NCBI GenBank assembly: GCA_963741385.1
Contig: CAVUHO010000006.1
Coordinates: 496,001-560,000 of the forward strand
DNA: 64,000 nucleotides
Reading direction: 5' to 3'
Source of the DNA: Sulfomarinibacter sp963741385
GTDB taxonomy: Bacteria; Acidobacteriota; Thermoanaerobaculia; Thermoanaerobaculales; Sulfomarinibacteraceae
Part shown: positions 43,326 to 52,741 of the stretch, one piece after another
How positions within the stretch are numbered: position 1 is the first letter of the stretch
Layout of the letters: each line of letters opens with the position of its first letter
Translations under genes and position numbers: made by a program
Notes under the pieces: model-generated
The model's input: only the letters and a program-made list of their open reading frames with translations
What the model was told of the DNA's origin: nothing
Database searches by the model: none

Positions 43326-45212
43326 TCAGTACTCGCTTTCGGTGTCGTCGCTGCGATCCTCGGCGCTCATGTCCGACCTCATCTTCATCTGGCCGCCAAG
43401 CGCGGCGATCGGGTCGAGCATGATCACCTGGGTGAGGATCTGGGCGGCATCCTGGACCGCGTAGATCGCTTCTTCGAGCACCGATCGTTCTTCGCTGGTG
43501 GTGGCTTTTCGCGCCCGGTTGAGCGTCGCTCGAACGTCTTCCCGATCTTCGGGCGAGAGGCCGGCGCCGAATTCCTTCACCACCCGCTCGTTGGTGTAGA
43601 GCAGACCGTCGAGCCGATTCTGCAGCTCGCGAATCTCACGGTGGTCGCGGTCATCCTTGCGATACTTGTCGGCCTCGGCAATCAGAGAGTCGATCTCCTC
43701 CTTGGAGAGACCGCCGGCAGGGTTGACCTCGATGCTCTGCTCCTTGCCGGTCGCCAGGTCGCGCGCACCCACGTTGACGATCCCGTTGGAATCGATCGAG
43801 AACGTGACCTCGATCTGAGGCACGCCGCGCGGCGCTGGTGGAATTCCGACAAGGTCGAAACGACCCAGTGACCGGTTTTCGCTGGAGATCCCACGCTCGC
43901 CCTGGAGGACGTGCACGTTCACCGTTGTCTGGTTGTCGCTGACGGTCGTGAAGATCATGGACTTCTTGGTCGGCACCGTCGAGTTCCTATCGATGATCTT
44001 GGTAAACAGACCACCGTGGGTCTCAATGCCGAGGGACAGTGGCGTGACGTCCAACAGAATGAGGTCTTTGACCTCGCCCTGGAGGATGCCGGCCTGGATG
44101 GCCGCGCCGATTCCCACCACCTCGTCAGGGTTGATATCCTGATTCGGCGGTCTCTTGAAGAACTCGCCCACCGTCCGCTGCACCAGAGGCATCCTGGTCT
44201 GGCCGCCGACGAGGATGATCTCGTCGATTTTTTCCGGCTCCATGCGCGCCGCCTCGAGCGCGTTGCGGCACGGCTCGAGCGTCCGCTCCACCAGATCCGC
44301 GACGAGCCCTTCCAGTTGGCTGCGGGTGAACCGCAGCTGCATGTGTTTGGGGCCGGTGTGGTCGGCCGCGATGAAGGGCAACGAAATCTCGGTCTCCTCG
44401 TCGGTCGAGAGCTCGCATTTCGCCGCCTCGGCAGCCTCCTTGATGCGCTGCATGGCCATCATGTCCTCTGAAAGGTCGAGGCCGGTCTCGCGCTTGAACT
44501 CCTGCAGCAGGTGTTCCATCACTCTCGAATCGAAATCCTCGCCCCCGAGAAAGGTGTCCCCGGCGGTGGATTTGACCTCGTAGATGCCGTCGCCGATTTC
44601 CAGAACCGAGATATCGAACGTGCCGCCGCCGAGATCGTACACAGCGATGACCTCGTTCTTCTTCTTTCCGAAGCCGTAGGAGAGCGAGGCCGCTGTCGGC
44701 TCGTTAATGATCCGCACGACGTCGAGACCGGCGATGGTACCCGCGTCCTTCGTGGCCTGGCGTTGGCTGTCGTCAAAGTAGGCCGGCACCGTGATGATCG
44801 CCTGGGTGATCTCTTCGCCGAGAAACTCCTCGGCGAACTCCTTGATCTCGCGGAGGATCAGGGCCGAGATCTCGGGCGGGCTGTAGGTCCTGTCAAGAAT
44901 GCTGACGCTGGCGTCGCCGTTTTCGGACTCGACGATGGAATAGGGCACCAGCGTCCTCGACCACCTGACTTCTTCCGAGTCAAACCGCCTGCCGATGAGG
45001 CGCTTGACCGCATAGGCTGTGTTTTGCGGATTGGTCATCGCCTGCCGGCGCGCGATCTGGCCGACCAGCCGCTCTCCAGCCGCCGTAAAGGCGACAACCG
45101 ACGGCGTTGTTCGAGCGCCCTCGCGGTTCGGAATGACGACCGGCTTGGTGACGTCGACCACAGCCGCGCAGCAGTTGGTGGTGCCGAGATCGATTCCGAT
45201 GATCTTACTCAC
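43326..45212 (-). CDS. dnaK: Chaperone DnaK (Hsp70)
   Basis: 628 residues. MSKIIGIDLGTTNCCAAVVD, the phosphate loop VYDLGGGTFDISVLEIGDG, AVITVPAYFDDSQRQATKDA-type segment, EPTAASLSYGFGKK, ILVGGQTRMPLVQ, and the substrate domain LLDVTPLSLGIETHGG. The acidic C-terminal tail ends TESEY rather than the EEVD of eukaryotes. ATP-driven folding chaperone. The grpE stop overlaps its start (ATGA-type), giving the order hrcA-grpE-dnaK-dnaJ. Confidence 0.98.
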   Translation of the reverse strand: MSKIIGIDLGTTNCCAAVVDVTKPVVIPNREGARTTPSVVAFTAAGERLVGQIARRQAMTNPQNTAYAVKRLIGRRFDSEEVRWSRTLVPYSIVESENGDASVSILDRTYSPPEISALILREIKEFAEEFLGEEITQAIITVPAYFDDSQRQATKDAGTIAGLDVVRIINEPTAASLSYGFGKKKNEVIAVYDLGGGTFDISVLEIGDGIYEVKSTAGDTFLGGEDFDSRVMEHLLQEFKRETGLDLSEDMMAMQRIKEAAEAAKCELSTDEETEISLPFIAADHTGPKHMQLRFTRSQLEGLVADLVERTLEPCRNALEAARMEPEKIDEIILVGGQTRMPLVQRTVGEFFKRPPNQDINPDEVVGIGAAIQAGILQGEVKDLILLDVTPLSLGIETHGGLFTKIIDRNSTVPTKKSMIFTTVSDNQTTVNVHVLQGERGISSENRSLGRFDLVGIPPAPRGVPQIEVTFSIDSNGIVNVGARDLATGKEQSIEVNPAGGLSKEEIDSLIAEADKYRKDDRDHREIRELQNRLDGLLYTNERVVKEFGAGLSPEDREDVRATLNRARKATTSEERSVLEEAIYAVQDAAQILTQVIMLDPIAALGGQMKMRSDMSAEDRSDDTESEY

Positions 45213-45865
45213 GACTCGCCTCCGGCATTTCCCTCGATTGGCGCCGGCTCGACCGCCACTCCAACCAGCGCCGGGCGGATCAAACGGTCACCACGGGCGT
45301 AGCCTTTGAGCATCACGAACACCACGGTTCCAGGTGGCTGGTCGCAGCCTTCCACACGCTGCACAGCCTCGTGGACTTCCGGGTTGAAGGTCTGACCCAG
45401 GGGGTCGATTTCAGTCACCCCTTTGCGCTCGAGGGTGTCGTGGAGCTGTTTGGCGATCATCTCGACGCCCTGGTGGAAAGCGCCGCTGTCGTCACCGGCG
45501 TGCTGCAGGGCGCGATCGAAATTGTCGATGACCGGGAGCAGCTCACGAACGAAGTCCTCGAGCGCAGCCTGCCTCAAGTCATCCCGCTCGCGTTCCACCC
45601 TTTTGCGGAAGTTGTCGAACTCGGCGAGCTTTCGCAGATAGACGTCGCGAACCTGGTCGAGCTCGGTCTGGAGCTTGTCGATCTTCATGGTGGCCGACTC
45701 GTCGCTGATCGCCATACCGACCTCGCGGGGCGATTCGGCTCCCGTTTCGGGTTCCGGTTCGGGTTCGGGCGCGCTCAGGCTTTCATCCACATCGACGAAC
45801 TCGATTTCGATCTCATCCTCGCCGAGATCCCTGAGCTGGCCCGGAAGGTCATTGTCGTCATGCAT
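45209..45865 (-). CDS. grpE: Nucleotide exchange factor GrpE
   Basis: 218 residues. A long acidic, probably disordered N-terminus (EPEPEPETGAESPR) precedes the dimerising coiled coil (LQTELDQVRDVYLRKLAEFD, NFRKRVERERDDLRQ) and the beta domain (FNPEVHEAVQRVEGCDQPPG, GYARGDRLIRPALVGV). It releases ADP from DnaK and can act as a thermosensor. The start overlaps the hrcA stop by 8 bp. Confidence 0.96.
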   Translation of the reverse strand: MHDDNDLPGQLRDLGEDEIEIEFVDVDESLSAPEPEPEPETGAESPREVGMAISDESATMKIDKLQTELDQVRDVYLRKLAEFDNFRKRVERERDDLRQAALEDFVRELLPVIDNFDRALQHAGDDSGAFHQGVEMIAKQLHDTLERKGVTEIDPLGQTFNPEVHEAVQRVEGCDQPPGTVVFVMLKGYARGDRLIRPALVGVAVEPAPIEGNAGGES

Positions 45866-46904
45866 AGTCAGCTCCAGACGTCTCGAGCATCTGCGTCAGC
45901 GACTCCCCGATGTACTCGACGACGGGGACGATTCGCTGATAGTCCATTCTCCGAGGTCCGACCACTCCCACCGCTCCTACGCGTTGCCGGTCCCTGAAGT
46001 ACAGGGTCGCAACAATACTCAAATCACCCTGAGCCGTCGTCTCCGACTCGCCTCCGATCAAGACCTGGGTGGGGCCGCGGGCGAAGACGCGCCGAAACTC
46101 GGCCGCGATCCGGGTTCGATCCTCGAGGGTTGACAACAACGACCTGACCCTGTCGATTTCAGAGAAGTCCGCCGAAACCAGGAGGTTCTCGGTGCCTGCA
46201 ATCCGCACTTCGATGTCGCCTTCGTCGAACGAAGAAATCTGGCGGACGACCGAGCGCGCTTGTGACAACAACTCGTCGTCAGGGCCTGGCTCGCCACCCT
46301 GATCCAACCGCAACAAGAACTCTCCGGAATCCTGCAGAGGCGCTCCGGACAACCGGCGGGTCATGAAGTTGGACAGCCGCTGGAGATCCTCGCGAGAGGG
46401 GGTTTCATCGAGCTCCAGTACACGTTTCTCAACGCTGCCATCGCTCCCCACGATCAAGCCCAGGATCCCGCGGTGTTCGAGAAGCACCAGAGAAACCGCT
46501 TCCAACACCGGACCCTCACCCAACGGGCGCACCGCGACTCCCGCCTCGTTGGTGGCCTGCGCGATGAGCTGGGCCACCCACTCGATATCCTCGATCAACT
46601 CCCGCCGCATGGACACCATCTGGCTGGCCAGAGCGCGCCGCACCGCCGGCGGTGCGCTGCGTCGCGGCAGGTTGTCGACGTAGAGACGAAAGCCCCTGTC
46701 GGACGGGGCCCTGCCCGCGGAACTGTGAAGACGGGTCAGAAAGCCGCCATCCTCGAGTTCGGCCATGACGTTGCGAATGGTCGCCGAGGACAGACCCAGC
46801 CCGCTGTGGCGGGCCACGCGCTGCGACGCCACGGGCTCACCCGAGCGGATATACAACTCCACAATAGCGCAGAGAACGGACAACGCTCTCTTGCTCAACT
46901 CCAT
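45858..46904 (-). CDS. hrcA: Heat-inducible transcription repressor HrcA
   Basis: 348 residues. An N-terminal winged helix (LCAIVELYIRSGEPVASQRV, GLSSATIRNVMAELEDGGFL) is followed by the HrcA core with GRAPSDRGFRLYVDNL and the C-terminal VVGPRRMDYQRIVPVVEYIG. HrcA normally represses its own operon through CIRCE operators, but no recognisable CIRCE element is present in the 250 bp upstream. A minus-strand TACAAT at 47009-47004 may be the -10 of the operon promoter, leaving a ~90-nt leader, with CAGGAG as Shine-Dalgarno. Confidence 0.95.
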   Translation of the reverse strand: MELSKRALSVLCAIVELYIRSGEPVASQRVARHSGLGLSSATIRNVMAELEDGGFLTRLHSSAGRAPSDRGFRLYVDNLPRRSAPPAVRRALASQMVSMRRELIEDIEWVAQLIAQATNEAGVAVRPLGEGPVLEAVSLVLLEHRGILGLIVGSDGSVEKRVLELDETPSREDLQRLSNFMTRRLSGAPLQDSGEFLLRLDQGGEPGPDDELLSQARSVVRQISSFDEGDIEVRIAGTENLLVSADFSEIDRVRSLLSTLEDRTRIAAEFRRVFARGPTQVLIGGESETTAQGDLSIVATLYFRDRQRVGAVGVVGPRRMDYQRIVPVVEYIGESLTQMLETSGADYA

Positions 46905-47097
46905 TCAAAAACTCCTGGACGAACTCGAGCCCGAATACTCCATCGCCGCATGCAGAATGCTGATCTCATTCCGGGTGGGTGATCGATAGGACGAACCCGT
47001 TTTATTGTAGCATCGACGGCAGTTGTGGCGATCCGGACCGTCCCTCGTGCAGGGCGGTGACCGGCCGTCCAGCGAATGATGCAACCGATTGTCACAA

Positions 47098-47126
47098 TTG
47101 ACCGTTGATGGGCGGTATGTTAGGTT
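47098..47126 (+). promoter_or_regulatory. Promoter of the MglA-like gene
   Basis: TTGACC (47098-47103), 17-bp spacer, TAGGTT (47121-47126); predicted transcription start near 47133, giving a 24-nt leader. It is divergent from the hrcA promoter. Confidence 0.55.
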
Positions 47127-47156
47127 GGAATTTGCGGACAGGATCGCAATTCGGCC

Positions 47157-48515
47157 ATGGTTTTCTTCAATTGGGCAACAATGCAGATGGCGGCCAAGAT
47201 CGTCTACTACGGTCCCGGCCTGTGTGGGAAGACTTCAAATCTTTCCTATATCTACGCTAAGACTGCGCCCGGTTCCCGTGGTGAAATGGTCTCGCTCGAG
47301 ACTGAATCCGACCGAACGCTTTTTTTCGACCTCCTGCCCATCGAGGTCGGCACCATCGGGGGATTCAAGACCCGTCTCCAGCTCTATACCGTGCCCGGCC
47401 AGGTCTTTTACAACACAACGCGAAAATTGGTCCTGAAGGGTGTCGACGGCCTCGTGTTCGTCGCCGATTCACAGCGTCCGATGCGCGACGCGAACATGGA
47501 GAGTTTTGCGACCCTCAAGGACAACCTCAAGGAGTTCGGTCTTGCCCTGTCCGACCTGCCGATTGTTCTCCAGTACAACAAGCGCGACCTGTCGAACGTG
47601 CTTTCCGTCGAAGAGCTCAACGCAGACCTCAACCCGGAGGGCGAATTCCTCTTTTGTGAAGCTTCGGCCGTCAGCGGCGACGGGGTCATCACCACCCTCA
47701 AAGAAATCACGAAACTCACCCTGAAGAAGCTCCGCACCCGCATGAATGCGGGCGACGCCAAGACCGAGGGCGGGGTGCGGGTGACGTCACCAACGGTGCG
47801 AGGGGTGAAACCGCCGCAGCCGGCGTCACCTATTTCTGCACGATCGCTGAATCGAGCCGCTGAAGAAGGCGTCGGCGTTCAACCTCAGCCCAACCGCAGT
47901 CAAGCCGTCGACAAACCACCGAAGGCCGTGGCGGAGGTAACAGGGGCAACACCAGCCGAGCCGGCAGTCAAAGCTGCCGCGCCACCGCCTGAACCAGCGC
48001 CCGCACAGGGGGCGGAGCCCGCCGCCGAGTGGACTCCGCCGAACCAGGAATCGAGCCTGCTCCTCGAACAGCCGGTGGCCTCCGTCGACCGGGATGAGCC
48101 CATGAAGGTGGGTTTTGAAAACGGCTCTACCGGAAACATCGCAGCGCCGCCTCCGGTCAAACGGGTTCACGTCTCGAACCAGATCGACATCCTCGCGGAG
48201 CTCGACGGCCTGCGGAAGCAGGCGACGATGAACTCTTACGATCGGGATTTTTCGTCATCATCTCCGGATCTCGACCTCGACAGCTTGTTGTCGGCGACGG
48301 CTCCTCTGACAAAGGAGATGAGAAAGAGATTCGAGCGATCGGTCAATTCGGACATCTTCAAGAACATGCGCGGCGTCCAGTTCGCGATTCGGATCCAGGG
48401 CAAGGACGGGGAGACGATCCACTCGTTCGACCCGGTGTCTCTCGAAATCGACGACTCCACCGGCCTCAAGAGGCTGTGCCTCCATCTTTCCCTGGATCTG
48501 GAGAATCTTCGTTGA
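47157..48515 (+). CDS. MglA-like small GTPase with long C-terminal extension
   Basis: 452 residues. Residues 1-~195 are an MglA-type Ras-like GTPase: MVFFNWATMQMAAKIVYYGP, Walker A GPGLCGKTSN (19-28), switch region GTIGGFKTRLQLYTVPGQVF with the MglA-specific TVPGQ, LVFVADSQRP and QYNKRDL (base recognition). Residues ~200-330 are low-complexity Pro/Ala/Glu linker and ~330-452 a separate, unrecognised domain ending GLKRLCLHLSLDLENLR. MglA proteins set cell polarity and motility in Myxococcus and are widespread in Acidobacteriota; the usual size is ~195, so the tail is notable. No MglB gene is adjacent. The stop overlaps the next gene. Confidence 0.88.
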   Translation: MVFFNWATMQMAAKIVYYGPGLCGKTSNLSYIYAKTAPGSRGEMVSLETESDRTLFFDLLPIEVGTIGGFKTRLQLYTVPGQVFYNTTRKLVLKGVDGLVFVADSQRPMRDANMESFATLKDNLKEFGLALSDLPIVLQYNKRDLSNVLSVEELNADLNPEGEFLFCEASAVSGDGVITTLKEITKLTLKKLRTRMNAGDAKTEGGVRVTSPTVRGVKPPQPASPISARSLNRAAEEGVGVQPQPNRSQAVDKPPKAVAEVTGATPAEPAVKAAAPPPEPAPAQGAEPAAEWTPPNQESSLLLEQPVASVDRDEPMKVGFENGSTGNIAAPPPVKRVHVSNQIDILAELDGLRKQATMNSYDRDFSSSSPDLDLDSLLSATAPLTKEMRKRFERSVNSDIFKNMRGVQFAIRIQGKDGETIHSFDPVSLEIDDSTGLKRLCLHLSLDLENLR

Positions 48516-50497
48516 CGTCTCACAAGATCGGCATACGGGGGCGTTTGCTTTTCTTCGCGTCGTTGTTGCTGTGCATGTCGTGCGCTTCAACGCCCGACCT
48601 GGAGCGTGCGGCAACCACCGTCGTACCACCACCCCAGCAGACCTTTCAGGAATGGGAACAATCGACCCGCGACCGGGCGGACGACACCATGGCCGCAGCA
48701 CAGCGGCTGGCTGCGGAGGGAAATATTGCCGAGGCGATGGCGCATGCGGACGAAGCGCTGTGCCTGGTGTTTGACATCCCCATGGGTTACCCGATCCGCC
48801 AGGTTTACGTCGATTATCTCGCCGAGATCATCGATGCATCGACTGAGATCGACGCCCTGCAACAGCCGTATGAGGAAGTGTTCACACCCGCGGAGGACCT
48901 GGTCATTCTGCCCCCGATCGACATCATCGTCGACACCACGGGCGTTAAGGGCATCGTCGAGGAGGGTGGCCTGCCGTACAGCGACTTCCCGCTTGTACTG
49001 AACCCGGAAGTCGAACAATTCCTCGCCGCCATGAGTTCAGAAGGTGAGTACCATCGACGCGTCGGGCTCGGCCTGTCGCGGGCCGGTGTCTACCTGCCGA
49101 TGATCCGCACCGTGTTCGAAACCGCAGGCCTCCCCCTGGATCTCTCGTACCTGCCCCTGATCGAGTCCGCCTTTTCGCTCACGGCCTACTCGCGGGCCCG
49201 CGCACACGGCATGTGGCAGTTCATCTCGGCGACCGGCCGCCACTACGGCCTCGAGGTGGGAACGCTGGTCGACGAACGGCGGGACCCTGTCCGTGCGACC
49301 GAAGCGGCGGTTGCGTATCTCAGCGATCTCTACGGCGAGTTCAGCGACTGGTATCTCGCGCTCGCGGCCTACAATTCGGGCGCCGGCAATGTCCGGCGGG
49401 CGATCCGGAAATCCGGTAGTCGGGATTTCTGGGCCCTCCGCGGTTACCTGCCGCGCGAAACGAGAAACTACGTCCCTGCGTTCATCGCATCGGTTATCGT
49501 CGCCAAGAACCCCGGGGCCTACGGTTTTGCTGCCCCACAGGAACAACCGTGGAATTACGACTCGGTCGATGTCCCCGATGCACTGGACCTGCAGTTCCTG
49601 GCTTCGAATTCAGGCATCCCGCTCGACGAGCTGCGCGAACTCAACCCCGCCATCCGCCGCGATCTGACGCCGGCGGGAACCACCACGCAGCTCCGGATAC
49701 CGGTGGGAACGGCCGCATCCGCCCAGGCGGCGCTCGACTCACATCCCCGGTCGGACTGGGCGCCGCGGATGATCCACACCGTGCGCAGCGGAGAAAGCCT
49801 GTCCACGATCGCGCGGAAGTACGGTTCAAACGTCAGCGCCATCAAACAGGCCAACGGGCTTCGCAGCAACCTCATCCACCCCGGAGAGAACCTGATCGTC
49901 CCGCGCTTCGGGACGGAATCGGCGGTCGCCGCGAAACAGGATTTCAGCGCGGGGGCGGATGGGCGTTATGTCGTGGCAAGAAACGACACGCTGTGGGACA
50001 TCGCGCACGGCTTCTCGGTGTCGGTCGACAGCTTGTGCGCTGCCAACGGACTGTCACGAAACTCGGTCATTCGACCCGGCCAGAGCCTTCACATACCGGA
50101 CGGCGCCACGGTTTCCCAGCCGACCGGGAAAAAGAAAACCCACTCCACCGTGGCAACCGGTTCGACCTACGTCGTGCGATCGGGCGACACCCTGTATGAC
50201 ATCGCGAGCGCCCACGGTGTCTCGACGACGGCGTTGAAAAGCGCCAACCGGATCGACGGGTCCAGAATCCACCCGGGTGATGTCCTGCAGATCCCGGACC
50301 CGGTTACCGAGACGCATCCGTCCGTGAAGGCGGGTTCGGGCACCACCTACCGCGTCCGGCCCGGTGACACCCTCTACGACATCGCTCGTAAGTTCGGTGT
50401 TTCGACAACGGCCCTGCAGCGGGCCAACCGGCTTCGCGGCAGCCGAATCTACCCTGGCGATGTGCTCACCATCCCTGTTGCAAACGCAAACGGTTGA
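48512..50497 (+). CDS. LysM-containing lytic transglycosylase (MltD-like)
   Basis: 661 residues from TTG 48512 (TTGA overlap with the previous stop, GGAGAAT upstream). An export signal LLFFASLLLCMSCAS resembles a lipoprotein signal. The catalytic SLT domain (~residues 185-340) has LDLSYLPLIESAFSLTAYSR (catalytic Glu), ARAHGMWQFISATGRHYGL and ALAAYNSGAGNVRRAIRKSG. The C-terminus carries four clear LysM modules (for example VRSGESLSTIARKYGSNVSA, VRSGDTLYDIASAHGVSTTA, VRPGDTLYDIARKFGVSTTA) and one degenerate copy before them. It cleaves peptidoglycan in the periplasm. Translational coupling to an MglA GTPase is an uncommon pairing. Confidence 0.93.
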   Translation: MTSHKIGIRGRLLFFASLLLCMSCASTPDLERAATTVVPPPQQTFQEWEQSTRDRADDTMAAAQRLAAEGNIAEAMAHADEALCLVFDIPMGYPIRQVYVDYLAEIIDASTEIDALQQPYEEVFTPAEDLVILPPIDIIVDTTGVKGIVEEGGLPYSDFPLVLNPEVEQFLAAMSSEGEYHRRVGLGLSRAGVYLPMIRTVFETAGLPLDLSYLPLIESAFSLTAYSRARAHGMWQFISATGRHYGLEVGTLVDERRDPVRATEAAVAYLSDLYGEFSDWYLALAAYNSGAGNVRRAIRKSGSRDFWALRGYLPRETRNYVPAFIASVIVAKNPGAYGFAAPQEQPWNYDSVDVPDALDLQFLASNSGIPLDELRELNPAIRRDLTPAGTTTQLRIPVGTAASAQAALDSHPRSDWAPRMIHTVRSGESLSTIARKYGSNVSAIKQANGLRSNLIHPGENLIVPRFGTESAVAAKQDFSAGADGRYVVARNDTLWDIAHGFSVSVDSLCAANGLSRNSVIRPGQSLHIPDGATVSQPTGKKKTHSTVATGSTYVVRSGDTLYDIASAHGVSTTALKSANRIDGSRIHPGDVLQIPDPVTETHPSVKAGSGTTYRVRPGDTLYDIARKFGVSTTALQRANRLRGSRIYPGDVLTIPVANANG

Positions 50498-50593
50498 CCC
50501 ACGACGATCTTGTTTGCGCCGAAGCGGCCCGGCGCCTGCCGCAACCGGAAATCGCTGCTACAATTCTGCGCTCGGGGTGTTGAGGGAGTGCTG

Positions 50594-52705
50594 ATGGCAG
50601 AGAGCGTCGAGATCAGACCATCGTTTTCGGAAGCCGTTGAAAACCAGAATTGGAATCGCGTCGAAGAGATCTGGCTGGAGGCTCTCGATGAGAAGCCGAT
50701 CCCGACCCACGAGCTTTTCGAGGTCCGGCGCCGCGTATGGCAGGCCGGCCGCAAGAATCTCGCCCGCACCCTGCTCGAACTGCTGGCAGAATCCCTGGAA
50801 AGTTCGACCACACCCGGCAACGCCTACGAGGCCATCCGCGAGTTGATCAGATTGGCCGAATCCAAACCTTCACCGGCACTGCTCGAGCGCCTCGCCGCCA
50901 GCCTCGCTACGAGTCGCCAGGGAAGCCCGTCGCTCCGTGCGGTGCTCGACCACCACGCCATCACCACCGCCCGGCGCCCCCTCGAGGAACTCGAGACGGT
51001 CGAACGATGGCTCGATCACGATATCGGGACGGTGGTCGAGGTCATCGGGCAGGGTGTGGGTCGGGTGGTCGACCTCAATCTCCAGCTCGAAAATATCAAG
51101 GTGGACGTTCAGGGCAAACGCCCGATCTCGGTCCCTTTCGGTGCCGCCGGCAGGTATCTGCGACCCCTTCCGGAGGGTGATTTCCGCCGGCGGAAGGTCG
51201 AAGATCCCGAGACTCTCGCCGCTTTTGTCGTCGCCGAACCTGGAGAAGCGCTGGTCCAGATTCTTGAAAGCCTGTCGGGACCAGCTGACGTGGCCGCAAT
51301 CAAAGGGGCGCTCGAAGGTGTGCTGCCCGCCGACCGCTGGACCTCGTGGTGGAACGGGGCCAGAAAACACCCCCGGGTTCTCTCGTCGGGCTCCGGATCG
51401 AGGCTCCGTTACGAGGTCAGCTTCAGCGCCGAAGCCGCCGGCGAAACACTGCTCGACGAACTGCGGGCAGCGCCACCTGAAAAGCGCCCGCTGATCGCCA
51501 AACGGCTCGCCGAACGGGGACCCGAAGAGGCCGGCGCGGCCGCCGAGATTCTCAAGGAGTCGCTGACTGAACTCGAACGATCCCACCCCGGTCTGGCGTG
51601 GATGACGGCCGGCGTCCTCGCCGGACTGCCGGGCGGCGACGCCGTGGCATGGGATTGTCAGGCCCGCCTTCTGGACAACGGCAACTACATAGCACTGCTG
51701 TCAGGCATCAATGACCGCATCGCCCGGGCCGAGGCCCTGGATGCCATCGCTCGAAACGCAACCGACGGTTGGCCGGCGGTATGGGCGGATTGGTTCTTAC
51801 ACGAGGAAAGCTCGCAGAATCTGCAGAACATCGCGACCCGGATTGAAAGTGAAGGTCGTGCGGATCTTCTCGACCAAGCCGTCGATGCCGTGTTCCGCAA
51901 TCACTCCAATCACGTCGTGCAGTTCATGTGGTCGTGCGAAGCCATGACCGAGGACTGGTGTCCAGAGCCGATTCGTTCCCGGATGAACCCGTCGCTCCTC
52001 GAAAAGCTCCCCGACGGACTCACCCGCAAGGAATTTTCGACCGTTCGGGGGCGTGCGAAAGGGCTCCTCGACGGCGGCAAGGTCGCGGTGCGGATCCTGA
52101 TGGAGTCTGCCAACGAGCAACAGGCCGTCCGATTCAGCCAACGCATATCACGGATCGATACGGTGGAACCCCAACGCGTCCGGCTGATCGAACAGGCCGC
52201 CCAACATGGTCGGCAGGCGCCTGCCGACCACACCACGCCCGTCCTCATGGTTGCGAGCCGGGAGGCGGCAAACGCAAAACGCGAAGAGCTTCGGGTGCTG
52301 CTCGAAGACGAGATCCCGAAGACACTCAAGGGCATCAATGCGGCGGCCGCCGAGGGCGACCTGAGAGAGAATTTCGAATACCACATGTTGCGGGACCGGC
52401 AGGAGCTGCAGTCGGCGCGAGCGGCCAAGATCCAGGAGGAACTCGCATCCGTCCGCATCCTTGAGCCCGGGGCAGCCGACACCAGCTCGGTCAACATCGG
52501 CACCGTGATCCACTTCGAAAGCGAAGACGGAACGCCGATCGAGCCGATGACGATTCTCGGCGCCTGGGACGCCGATCTCGACAGGAGGATCTACGCCAAC
52601 GGCTCCGGCCTCGCCCAACGGCTGCTCGGCTGCAGGGAAGGCGACGAGATCGAGCTCGAGGAGGGAACGGCGATCATCACCCGCATCGAAGCGTGGCAAG
52701 GCTGA
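50594..52705 (+). CDS. Long GreA-domain protein (Chlamydia-type architecture)
   Basis: 703 residues from ATG 50594 (GGGAG upstream; TACAAT at 50567-50572 is a good -10). Residues 1-~550 are helical and TPR-like with a short beta insert (VVEVIGQGVGRVVDLNLQLE). The last ~150 residues form GreA: coiled coil ending in EGDLRENFEYHMLRDRQELQ with the tip acids Asp589 and Glu592, then an FKBP-like domain (VNIGTVIHFESEDGTPIEPM, LLGCREGDEIELEEGTAIIT). GreA rescues backtracked RNA polymerase. A ~700-residue protein of this layout is known as GreA in chlamydiae. Whether it replaces or adds to a normal 158-residue GreA is unknown. Confidence 0.85.
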   Translation: MAESVEIRPSFSEAVENQNWNRVEEIWLEALDEKPIPTHELFEVRRRVWQAGRKNLARTLLELLAESLESSTTPGNAYEAIRELIRLAESKPSPALLERLAASLATSRQGSPSLRAVLDHHAITTARRPLEELETVERWLDHDIGTVVEVIGQGVGRVVDLNLQLENIKVDVQGKRPISVPFGAAGRYLRPLPEGDFRRRKVEDPETLAAFVVAEPGEALVQILESLSGPADVAAIKGALEGVLPADRWTSWWNGARKHPRVLSSGSGSRLRYEVSFSAEAAGETLLDELRAAPPEKRPLIAKRLAERGPEEAGAAAEILKESLTELERSHPGLAWMTAGVLAGLPGGDAVAWDCQARLLDNGNYIALLSGINDRIARAEALDAIARNATDGWPAVWADWFLHEESSQNLQNIATRIESEGRADLLDQAVDAVFRNHSNHVVQFMWSCEAMTEDWCPEPIRSRMNPSLLEKLPDGLTRKEFSTVRGRAKGLLDGGKVAVRILMESANEQQAVRFSQRISRIDTVEPQRVRLIEQAAQHGRQAPADHTTPVLMVASREAANAKREELRVLLEDEIPKTLKGINAAAAEGDLRENFEYHMLRDRQELQSARAAKIQEELASVRILEPGAADTSSVNIGTVIHFESEDGTPIEPMTILGAWDADLDRRIYANGSGLAQRLLGCREGDEIELEEGTAIITRIEAWQG

Positions 52706-52741
52706 GATCCTCTTCGCACAGGGAGGCGCTACACTCTCCCC

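Noticed and set aside
46905..47010. Possible degenerate CIRCE half-site (TCAGCATTC) in the hrcA leader
   Set aside because: The partner half-site matches poorly and the spacing is 14 rather than 9, so it is not credible as CIRCE.
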